Positions 1 to 6,179 of a stretch of 7,583 nucleotides of DNA are shown piece by piece (the stretch's first letter is position 1; each line of letters begins with the position of its first letter). A program made the position numbers and the translations under genes. The stretch is taken from NCBI GenBank assembly GCA_028687525.1, contig JAQTZX010000056.1:1-7583 (forward strand), written 5' to 3'. The notes beneath the pieces were generated by a model. It was not told the DNA's origin. It searched no databases and was given only the letters and a program-made list of their open reading frames with translations. This DNA comes from Candidatus Omnitrophota bacterium (lineage in GTDB: Bacteria > Omnitrophota > Gorgyraeia > Gygaellales > Profunditerraquicolaceae).

Positions 1-1
1 G

Positions 2-286
2 GTCATTGCGCAGAGGCTCATACAGTTAAAAGACGGCTCCGGACGCGTTCCCGCGAGCGAGATCATGCTTTTAAGCCCCACGATCAGCCGTCTCATCCGG
101 GAAGGGAAATCCTGGGAAATGAACCAGTATATCGAGGACGGCACGGTATTCGGCATGCAGTCGTTCAACCAATCCCTGATGAAATTGATCAGGGATAATA
201 AGATAACCGAAGAAGAGGCGCTGGGATTTACCGATAACCGGGACGAATTCATGCTCACGCTTAAGGGGATCAAGAAAACGCTGTAA
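2..286 (+). CDS. PilT-family type IV pilus retraction ATPase, C-terminal part (5' truncated by window)
   Basis: The frame is open from base 2 to a TAA at 284-286 and gives the last 94 residues. The text VIAQRLIQLKDGSGRVPASEIM followed by a GMQSFNQSLMKLI stretch matches the C-terminal part of the PilT/PilU branch of the GspE/PilT secretion ATPases. These are cytoplasmic hexamers that depolymerise type IV pili and drive twitching motility. The Walker boxes lie upstream, outside the window. The PilT signature AIRNLIRE appears here as TISRLIRE (codons 80-103), so the LIRE half is intact and the first half is changed. The tail after ITEEEAL is short and ends in basic residues. PilT versus a PilT-like paralogue such as PilU cannot be decided from this fragment. 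The gene ends 32 bp before prfB with no terminator between them, so the two may be cotranscribed. Confidence 0.88.
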   Translation, partial: VIAQRLIQLKDGSGRVPASEIMLLSPTISRLIREGKSWEMNQYIEDGTVFGMQSFNQSLMKLIRDNKITEEEALGFTDNRDEFMLTLKGIKKTL

Positions 287-308
287 AATAAATTTCGAAA
301 TAAACAAC

Positions 309-314
309 GGAGGT
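309..314 (+). promoter_or_regulatory. Ribosome binding site fixing the prfB start
   Basis: GGAGGT lies 4 nt before the ATG at 319. It selects the ATG at 319, in the zero frame, and not the ATG at 326, which opens the long +1 frame directly. This matters because a simple ORF search starts the protein at 326 and gives a wrong N-terminus. Confidence 0.85.
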
Positions 315-318
315 CATA

Positions 319-1420
319 ATGTTAAATGAGATTAAAGATAAGCTTTTGGCCATTCATACGCACCTGGAACAGCTCAGAGGTTATCTTTGATGTAGATAAT
401 AAAAAAAAACGGATAGAAGAATTATCCCTTCGTATGTCCGAATCCGAATTCTGGAATGACGAAGAAAATTCCTCAGGTGTGGTCAAGCAGTTAAAATTCC
501 TGAAATTAACGGTTGAGCCCTGGGATGCCGCTTTTAAAAAATACACGGAACTCAAAGAGCTTGCCGATATCCTGCAGGATGATGATAAGGGGTTATTCGA
601 GGAATTCGGGAAAAGCACGGAGAGCCTTCTTAATGAACTCGGCCGGTTGGAATTCAAAACCCTGTTGAACGGGGAATTTGACGGCAATAACGCTATCTTG
701 AGTATTAATGCCGGTGCCGGGGGGACCGAGGCGTGCGACTGGGCGGGGATGCTTTTACGCATGTATACCCGTTGGGCTGAAAACAAAGCCTATACCGTTA
801 AGACTATCGATATCCTCTACGGTGAAGAAGCCGGGGTCAAGAACGTTACAATTTTTGTCGAAGGGGAATATGCATACGGATATCTGAAGGCGGAACGGGG
901 TGTGCACCGCCTGGTGCGCATATCTCCTTTTGATTCGAATAAACGCCGCCACACTTCGTTCGCTTCGGTTGATGTCATCCCCGAAATAGAACAGGATCTG
1001 GATGTCAAGATTGAAGACAAGGATATTTCCGTTGAAACCTTTCGTGCTTCCGGACCGGGCGGACAGCATATGCAGAAAACCGACAGCGCGGTAAGGGTGA
1101 CGCATACGCCTACCGGTATCGTGGTGCAGAGTCAGAATGAACGTTCCCAGCACCAGAATAAACAGACGTGCTTGAGGATATTAAAGGCGCGTCTGTTTGA
1201 CCTGGAACGGGAAAAGCACGAAGAGAGGATCAGGCAGACGGGTACCGAGAAAAAGAGGATCGAATGGGGCAGTCAGATCCGTTCGTATGTTTTGCATCCC
1301 TATAATATGGTAAAGGATCACCGCACCGGCCATGAGACCGGCGATTCCGGCGGCGTGCTGGACGGGAATCTTGATGTTTTCATCGAAGCGTACCTGAAAT
1401 ATAAAGCGCAGAACGCCTAA
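319..1420 (+). CDS. prfB: Peptide chain release factor 2 (RF2), expressed through a programmed +1 frameshift
   Basis: RF2 recognises UGA and UAA in the ribosomal A site and triggers hydrolysis of the finished peptide. The zero frame from ATG 319 gives 23 codons (beginning MLNEIKDKLL, ending RGYL) and meets TGA at 388-390. A +1 shift continues from GAT at 389 with DVDNKKKRIEEL, for 366 residues in all; E. coli RF2 has 365. The stop-recognition motif SPF is at residues 202-204 and the catalytic GGQ is at 247-249, each three residues earlier than in E. coli. GSQIRSYVL and VLDGNLDVFIEAYL near the C-terminus are also typical of RF2. One oddity is that the residues after GGQ read HMQ where HVN is usual. 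The gene has a good RBS, ends in TAA, and lies 19 bp before secA, so cotranscription is likely. Expression should be autoregulated: low RF2 slows termination at the internal UGA and favours the shift. The identification is secure. Confidence 0.97.
376..391 (+). promoter_or_regulatory. Programmed +1 ribosomal frameshift site of prfB
   Basis: The site has all the parts of the classical prfB recoding signal. A Shine-Dalgarno-like GAGGT at 377-381 is followed by TAT, then the slippery codon CTT (385-387), then TGA (388-390). The GAGGT-to-CTT spacing of 3 nt equals that in E. coli. The peptidyl-tRNA(Leu) on CUU can slip to UUU, so that GAU (389-391) is read next. The base after TGA is T, whereas E. 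coli has C. Without the shift the product would be a 23-residue peptide. Confidence 0.95.
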
Positions 1421-1425
1421 ACTAT

Positions 1426-1431
1426 AAGGAG
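1426..1431 (+). promoter_or_regulatory. Ribosome binding site supporting a GTG start for secA
   Basis: AAGGAG lies 8 nt before the GTG at 1440. The protein then begins MFGLIKK, which resembles the usual SecA N-terminus, so the GTG is preferred to the later ATG at codon 26. Confidence 0.8.
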
Positions 1432-1439
1432 CAGAAACC

Positions 1440-4409
1440 GTGTTTGGATTGATCAAGAAGACTACATTAAACAACAGGCAGAAATTCATTAACCGGAAAT
1501 ACTCCAGCGTGAACATGGTCCTGCATCCGGATAAGGCGCTTTCCTCCATGAATAAAATGGCGGCGATCGCCGGTATCGTGAATGAAGTTAATAAGCAGGA
1601 AGAGAAAGTCCGGGGGTTATCCGATGCGCGGATACGGCAAAGGACGGGGGAATTCAAAGAATATCTGGCCGGCAGACTGCGCGAGATCGAACCCGCGATA
1701 AAAGAGTTGGAAGATATTTTGAAAGCGGCGGCGATCCAGGAGGAAAAGGAACGGATAAAAGAGAAGATCAAATTAGTCCGGAACAGGATATATACCGATA
1801 TTCTGCCTGAGGCGTTCGCGCTGGTGCGGGAGGCTTCCCGCCGGGTTATCGGCTTGCGGCATTTTGATGTCCAGATAGCGGGGGGTATCATTCTTCATGA
1901 AGGTAAGATTGCCGAGATGGCCACCGGAGAAGGAAAAACCCTGGTAGCGACCATGCCCGCGTATTTGAATGCTCTGTTAGGGAAAGGCGTGCACGTGGTA
2001 ACGGTGAATGATTATCTGGCCCGCCGCGACCGGGAATGGATGGGGCCGGTGTATGAATTCCTGGGGTTGAGCATCGGGGTTATACAGCATGATATGCCGG
2101 ATGAAGAACGTAAGCAGTCATACGCCTGCGATATTACATACGGGACTAATAATGAATTCGGCTTCGATTATCTGCGCGATAATATGAAATACGGCATGGA
2201 AGATGTGGTTCAGCGGCCGTTCTATTACGCTATCGTGGATGAGGTCGATTCCATCCTGGTGGATGAGTCCCGTACTCCGTTGATAATTTCCGGCGCTTCC
2301 GAGGATTCAACGGATAAATATTATACTGTTGATAAGGTCGTGCGGCGGCTCAAAGGCAGGGTTATTACCGAAAACGAAGAGATCGAGGCCAAGTATAAGG
2401 GGAAGGATCTGTCCAAAGGATTCGACTATCTGGTTAATGAAAAAGCGCGCGCCGCCTACCTGACCGACGAGGGGGAAGCAAAAGTGTGTTCCATGCTGGG
2501 CATCGATAATTTGCATGATTTGGAAACCATGGAGTGGCGGCATCATGCCATACAGGCGCTCTACGCGCATAATCTCTATAAAGATGATGTGGATTACGTG
2601 CTGAAAGACGGCAAGGTTGTTATTGTGGATGAGTTTACCGGGCGCCTCATGCCGGGGAGGCGCTGGTCGGACGGTCTGCATCAGGCGATCGAGGCCAAAG
2701 AGGGGATGAAGATAGAGCAGGAGAACCAAACCCTGGCCACCATCACCTTCCAGAATTATTTCCGCATGTATGAAAAATTAGCCGGTATGACCGGTACCGC
2801 CGTTACCGAGGCGAACGAATTCAAGTCTATTTACAAGCTTGATGTGGTAGTTATTCCCACCAACAGGTGTTTGATCCGGGCGAACTTTGCCGATTGTATT
2901 TACAAGACCGAAGAAGAAAAATTCAAGGCGGTAGTCGAGGAGATCGCCGGTCTGTATGATAAAGGTAAACCGGTACTGGTGGGAACTATCTCCATAGAGA
3001 AATCCGAGCGGCTTTCGTTGATGCTTAAAAAACGCGGGGTCCCACATCAAGTGCTGAATGCCAAATATCACGAACTCGAGGCTCATATCGTCGCGCAGGC
3101 CGGCCGGTATAAGGCGGTTACCATTGCTACCAATATGGCGGGGCGGGGTACGGATATCCTTTTGGGCGGGAATCCGGATTTCATGGCCAAAAATGTGATC
3201 AAACAGCGTATCACCGCCGGTGAAGAATTTGATTACGAGGCGGAATACCGCGGCCTTCTGGAGAAATACAGGAGAGAGGCGGCGCAGGAACATGAGAAAG
3301 TGGTCGCGGTGGGGGGGTTGCACGTTTTGGGTACCGAGCGTCATGAGGCGCGCCGTATCGATAATCAGCTGCGCGGCCGGTCCGGCCGCCAGGGTGATCC
3401 CGGTTCTTCCCGGTTTTATGTTTCGCTCACGGATGAGCTTATGCGTTTATTCGGATCGGACCGGTTGATGGGAGTTATGGATAAATTGGGATTCGAGGAG
3501 GGTCAGGTCATCGAGCATCCGTGGGTGAGCCGTTCGATCGAGATAGCCCAGAGGAGGGTGGAACAGCATAATTTCGAGATCCGTAAACAGCTCCTGGAAT
3601 ACGATAATGTGATGAATAAACAGCGGGAGATCATTTACGGGCAGCGCCGCGAGATCCTGGAGGGGGTTTCACTGAAAGACAATATTATGGAGATCATGGG
3701 AAAGACCCTGGACAGGATTCTTTCCTCCTATCAGTTTGAATCTCAGGGAGTTTCAGATGAAGGCCTGTCCGGGCTTATCAATGAATTACGGTTGAAGTTC
3801 GGATTGGAGTCCGGTCACCCGGAAGATTTCGGTTCCCTTAAGACGACGGATATTTTACAGATGAATAATAAGGACCAGATTAGAGAACGGTTATATCGGG
3901 AACTGTCCGCGGTTTATGAGCGTAAAGAGGCTTCTTTGGGAGAAGGGTTGCTTCGTCATTTGGAGCACATGGTTTTCCTGCAGATCCTGGATGCAAAATG
4001 GAAGGATCATCTTTTTGCCATGGATAAGCTGCGCGAGGGGATCGGGCTCCGCGCCTATGGACAGCGGGACCCGCTGGTGGAATATAAGCGCGAGGCCTAC
4101 GAATATTTCTGCCAGATGATCTTCGGCATCGAGGAAGAGGCTGTAGATATGATATTTAAGCTGCAGACGGCAAAAAAGGATCGGACCAGGGGTGTTTGTA
4201 GCTCGGTTTCCCGGGAGTTTATTCATCCCGAAGCTTCGCGCATTCCTGCTTCCCCGGAAATCCCCGGAAGCCGGGAACCCGCTTTGGTCTGCCCGCCGCC
4301 GGCATGCGGGGGGGAATCTCCGGCCCAATCATCCACAGCTAAGGTGGGCCGTAACGATCCGTGTCCGTGCGGATCGGGGAAGAAGTATAAGAAGTGCTGT
4401 GGAAAGTGA
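1440..4409 (+). CDS. secA: Preprotein translocase ATPase SecA, long form with N-terminal insertion and zinc-binding tail
   Basis: SecA is the cytoplasmic and membrane-peripheral motor that pushes unfolded preproteins through SecYEG using ATP. The 989 residues show its motifs in order: Q-motif region RHFDVQ (140-145), Walker A ATGEGKT (161-167, Lys166), Walker B DEVD (267-270), MTGTA (450-454), ATNMAGRGTD (563-572), LRGRSGRQGD (644-653), and the two-helix finger near LRAYGQ with its tip tyrosine at 873. The tail ends with Cys975, 977, 986 and 987 in a CxC-x8-CC pattern, the zinc site that binds SecB or ribosomes in other bacteria. E. coli SecA has 901 residues. Much of the excess lies before Walker A: about 20 residues near the start and a charged, probably helical stretch at about 79-118 ahead of LPEAFA. 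The linker at about residues 920-965 is rich in Pro, Ser and Gly and is encoded by palindromic DNA. The TGA stop overlaps the probable lnt ATG. The identification is secure. Confidence 0.98.
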   Translation: MFGLIKKTTLNNRQKFINRKYSSVNMVLHPDKALSSMNKMAAIAGIVNEVNKQEEKVRGLSDARIRQRTGEFKEYLAGRLREIEPAIKELEDILKAAAIQEEKERIKEKIKLVRNRIYTDILPEAFALVREASRRVIGLRHFDVQIAGGIILHEGKIAEMATGEGKTLVATMPAYLNALLGKGVHVVTVNDYLARRDREWMGPVYEFLGLSIGVIQHDMPDEERKQSYACDITYGTNNEFGFDYLRDNMKYGMEDVVQRPFYYAIVDEVDSILVDESRTPLIISGASEDSTDKYYTVDKVVRRLKGRVITENEEIEAKYKGKDLSKGFDYLVNEKARAAYLTDEGEAKVCSMLGIDNLHDLETMEWRHHAIQALYAHNLYKDDVDYVLKDGKVVIVDEFTGRLMPGRRWSDGLHQAIEAKEGMKIEQENQTLATITFQNYFRMYEKLAGMTGTAVTEANEFKSIYKLDVVVIPTNRCLIRANFADCIYKTEEEKFKAVVEEIAGLYDKGKPVLVGTISIEKSERLSLMLKKRGVPHQVLNAKYHELEAHIVAQAGRYKAVTIATNMAGRGTDILLGGNPDFMAKNVIKQRITAGEEFDYEAEYRGLLEKYRREAAQEHEKVVAVGGLHVLGTERHEARRIDNQLRGRSGRQGDPGSSRFYVSLTDELMRLFGSDRLMGVMDKLGFEEGQVIEHPWVSRSIEIAQRRVEQHNFEIRKQLLEYDNVMNKQREIIYGQRREILEGVSLKDNIMEIMGKTLDRILSSYQFESQGVSDEGLSGLINELRLKFGLESGHPEDFGSLKTTDILQMNNKDQIRERLYRELSAVYERKEASLGEGLLRHLEHMVFLQILDAKWKDHLFAMDKLREGIGLRAYGQRDPLVEYKREAYEYFCQMIFGIEEEAVDMIFKLQTAKKDRTRGVCSSVSREFIHPEASRIPASPEIPGSREPALVCPPPACGGESPAQSSTAKVGRNDPCPCGSGKKYKKCCGK
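4243..4277 (+). repeat. Imperfect palindrome inside the SecA linker coding region
   Basis: GCTTCC (4248-4253) pairs with GGAAGC (4266-4271). The stem is extended outside a small bulge by TTCC (4243-4246) with GGAA (4274-4277). A 9-bp direct repeat, TCCCCGGAA, lies within it at 4251-4259 and 4261-4269. The DNA encodes a low-complexity Pro/Ser/Gly stretch with no SecA conservation. I read it as a possible small palindromic element inserted in frame. It could also be chance structure in GC-rich linker DNA. Confidence 0.45.
4291..4310 (+). repeat. GC-rich palindromic segment inside the SecA linker coding region
   Basis: CCCGC (4292-4296) can pair with GCGGG (4306-4310), and GCCGGC (4298-4303) is itself a palindrome. 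The two outer halves, GCCCGCC and TGCGGG, appear joined as one 13-bp string on the - strand at 6156-6144, downstream of lnt. This suggests two members of one small repeat family, but the match is short. Confidence 0.35.
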
Positions 4410-6109
4410 TGGTGTTTGTGCGTAAATGCATAGGTGCACGGGTGCATAGGTGCGCCTGGGGGCAGGTGGTAAAAGATGTTTTGTTGTGTGCACTTTCCGC
4501 GGTTTTGCTTGCTTTGTCTTTTCCGAACTTCGATATTGAAATCCTCTCCTGGTTTGGTTTTATTCCATTATTCTTCGTTTTAAAGAATAAGCCCCTTCTT
4601 AAATCATTTTTTCTGGCGTATTTTACCGGTCTTATTTTCTGGTTCGGGACTATCTACTGGTTGATTCACGTTACTCTGGCCGGTTTGATCATCCTCGTTT
4701 TTTATTTGTCGCTTTATTTCGCCGTGTTCGGTTTGATTTTTTCACTTTTTACGCGATACGCGATACGCAATGCGCAATACCATTCGCCTATCTATTTTTT
4801 GTTTCTTCCCGCTGCATGGGTTATCCTCGAATACGCGCGTTCATATATCTTTACCGGTTTTCCCTGGATCCCGCTGGGTTATTCCCAATATATGAGCCTG
4901 CCGGTTATTCAGATCGCCGATATTACCGGAGTCTGGGGCGTGTCTTTTCTGGTAATGCTGGCGAACACGACGGTGTATTCGATTGCCGATTCACGGTTAT
5001 CGGTGCACGGTTCACGTTGTGCGGCGCACAGCGTAATAAAAGGAATCGCTATCCCCATTGTAATACTCGGGCTGTCTTTTTCTTACGGATATTATCGGCT
5101 TAATCAATACCGGGGATCCGAAAACAGTTTACCGGAAACCGGGCACCGTGCGGCCCGGGAGATCTCTATTTCGTCTCCGAGCCGCGAAGTACGAACTACG
5201 GGTTCAAAGCTCAGGATATCGGTGATACAGGGCAATATCCCCCAGGAGATGAAATGGGACAAACTGTCCGGCGAACATATTATTGATACCTATATGGGCC
5301 TTACCTCGGACGCCCTTTTAGAGTCGCCTGATCTGGTCATCTGGCCGGAAGCCGCGTTTCCGTTTGTTCTCAAGCGGGAAAATAGTTATTCCCCGTTTCC
5401 GATCCTGGTGGAAAAATTTGAAAAGCCCTTGTTGGCGGGAGCGGTGATTTCGGATCGCCTGCAGTATTATAACGGCGTTTTGATGATTTCCGGGAAAGGG
5501 CGGGTGGTAAATTCATACCGGAAGATACACCTGGTTCCGTTCGGAGAATATATCCCGTTGCGCGGAATCCTCGGTTTTCTGGAGACGGTTGTTCCCATAG
5601 GTGATTTTATTCCCGGAACGGAGCACACGGTGTTCGAGCTCTCCCGGGATTCCGGCGGCGGTGTGCGTTTCGGGGTCTTGATTTGTTTTGAAGATGCTTT
5701 TCCCTTATTATCGTGCCGGTTGAAGCGCGGAGGGGCTGATTTCCTGGTCAATATGACCAATGACGCCTGGTTCCGGAAGACGTCTTCGCCGTATCAGCAT
5801 TTGAGCGCGTCGGTGTTCCGGGCCGTGGAGAACAGGGTTCCGGTAGTCCGTGCCGCCAACACCGGGGTTTCGGGTTTTATCGCTCCCACGGGCGGGATTA
5901 TTTCCCTGGTGCAGGATAAACAGGGAGAACGGGTTTTCATCGGGGGAATAAAGACCGGAACGATCACTCTGGATAAAAGACAGTTAAGTTTTTACGCCCG
6001 ATACGGAGATGTGTTTGTTGTGTTTTGCGGGATTTTCTTGATTTTGGGAATATTTGTATGCCGGACAGAAGTTGTTTTAAAAGAAAAGAAATGGAGTCTC
6101 ACGGGTTGA
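4409..6109 (+). CDS. lnt: Apolipoprotein N-acyltransferase
   Basis: Lnt attaches the third acyl chain to the N-terminal cysteine of lipoproteins in the inner membrane. This is usually needed for export of lipoproteins to an outer membrane. The layout is typical: hydrophobic segments from about residue 22 to 230, a nitrilase-type domain from about 268, and a last membrane segment near 534-552. The catalytic triad is visible as Glu314 (WPEA), Lys372 (YRKIHLVPFGEYIP) and Cys426 (LICFEDAFP). NMTNDAWF and VRAANTGVSG are also conserved family text. The 566 residues exceed the 512 of E. coli; the excess lies in loops, and four of these places carry short tandem DNA tracts. The start is uncertain. 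ATG 4409 overlaps the secA stop (TGATG) and suggests translational coupling, but has no well-placed RBS. GTG 4394, 4412 and 4418 are alternatives, and GTG 4466 lies directly before the usual Lnt N-terminus (VVKDVLLCALSAVLLALSFP). Confidence 0.95.
   Translation: MVFVRKCIGARVHRCAWGQVVKDVLLCALSAVLLALSFPNFDIEILSWFGFIPLFFVLKNKPLLKSFFLAYFTGLIFWFGTIYWLIHVTLAGLIILVFYLSLYFAVFGLIFSLFTRYAIRNAQYHSPIYFLFLPAAWVILEYARSYIFTGFPWIPLGYSQYMSLPVIQIADITGVWGVSFLVMLANTTVYSIADSRLSVHGSRCAAHSVIKGIAIPIVILGLSFSYGYYRLNQYRGSENSLPETGHRAAREISISSPSREVRTTGSKLRISVIQGNIPQEMKWDKLSGEHIIDTYMGLTSDALLESPDLVIWPEAAFPFVLKRENSYSPFPILVEKFEKPLLAGAVISDRLQYYNGVLMISGKGRVVNSYRKIHLVPFGEYIPLRGILGFLETVVPIGDFIPGTEHTVFELSRDSGGGVRFGVLICFEDAFPLLSCRLKRGGADFLVNMTNDAWFRKTSSPYQHLSASVFRAVENRVPVVRAANTGVSGFIAPTGGIISLVQDKQGERVFIGGIKTGTITLDKRQLSFYARYGDVFVVFCGIFLILGIFVCRTEVVLKEKKWSLTG
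4423..4454 (+). repeat. Tandem tract of four 8-bp units at the 5' end of lnt
   Basis: Four adjacent octamers follow the consensus TAGGTGCA, with 2, 0, 2 and 1 mismatches in order. The tract lies between the secA stop and the first conserved Lnt residues. Since 8 is not a multiple of 3, each unit is read in a different frame. It therefore either encodes a non-conserved N-terminal extension (RKCIGARVHRCAWG) or is untranslated spacer, depending on which start is used. Confidence 0.7.
4751..4780 (+). repeat. Tandem tract of four 7-bp units within lnt
   Basis: Units of consensus ACGCGAT run for four copies with 0, 0, 1 and 2 mismatches, followed by a further AC. They encode TRYAIRNAQY (about residues 115-124), a polar loop between hydrophobic segments that is not conserved in Lnt. 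This is the clearest tract in the window. Confidence 0.8.
4989..5023 (+). repeat. Tandem tract of 7-bp units within lnt
   Basis: Four units of consensus GTTCACG occupy 4989-5016 with 1, 2, 1 and 0 mismatches. A fifth, much decayed unit may follow to 5023. They encode a polar loop (DSRLSVHGSRCA) between two membrane segments. The tract also contains a small inverted repeat, CCGAT with ATCGG. Confidence 0.6.
5184..5204 (+). repeat. Weak tract of 7-bp units in the lnt linker region
   Basis: GCGAAGT and ACGAACT are adjacent and differ at two of seven positions; a third unit is more decayed. They encode SREVRTTGS in the extended linker between the membrane part and the nitrilase domain. Alone this would be unconvincing. 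It is listed because it shares period and placement with the other tracts in the gene. Confidence 0.35.
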
Positions 6110-6133
6110 CGTCCGTTGTTCCCCGCGAAGGTG

Positions 6134-6179
6134 GATGGGCTTTCCCGCAGGCGGGCATTGCTCATCGTGGCGTTTTTTT
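6134..6179 (+). terminator. Possible transcription terminator after lnt
   Basis: GATGGGC (6134-6140) pairs with GCTCATC (6160-6166) over 7 bp with one G-U. Inside it CCCGC (6144-6148) pairs with GCGGG (6151-6155). A run of seven T follows at 6173-6179. The 6-nt gap between stem and T-run is longer than usual, which lowers confidence. The structure begins 25 bp after the lnt stop and overlaps the 3' end of the convergent CDF gene. No T-run follows it in the other direction, so it would mainly serve the + strand operon. Confidence 0.4.

Noticed and set aside
326..388. ATG at 326 as the prfB start
   Set aside because: It gives an N-terminus unlike any RF2. The RBS and the RF2-like N-terminal peptide favour ATG 319 followed by the programmed frameshift.
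319..390. Internal TGA as a sequencing error or a broken prfB
   Set aside because: The SD-like element, spacing, slippery CTT and UGA match the conserved recoding signal, and the rest of the protein is intact.
1181..1891. 236-codon open frame on the - strand across the prfB-secA junction
   Set aside because: It is a shadow of two certain + strand genes, has no recognisable domain, and lies opposite conserved RF2 and SecA motifs.
2778..3344. 188-codon open frame on the - strand inside secA
   Set aside because: It lies antisense to conserved SecA ATPase motifs and its translation resembles no family.
4394..4408. GTG at 4394 as the preferred lnt start
   Set aside because: It would add residues that are not part of Lnt and lies within the conserved SecA zinc tail codons; the TGATG overlap at 4409 is more usual. 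It is not excluded.
4423..5204. Repeat tracts as a CRISPR array
   Set aside because: Units are 7-8 bp, directly adjacent and without spacers, and they lie inside a conserved gene.
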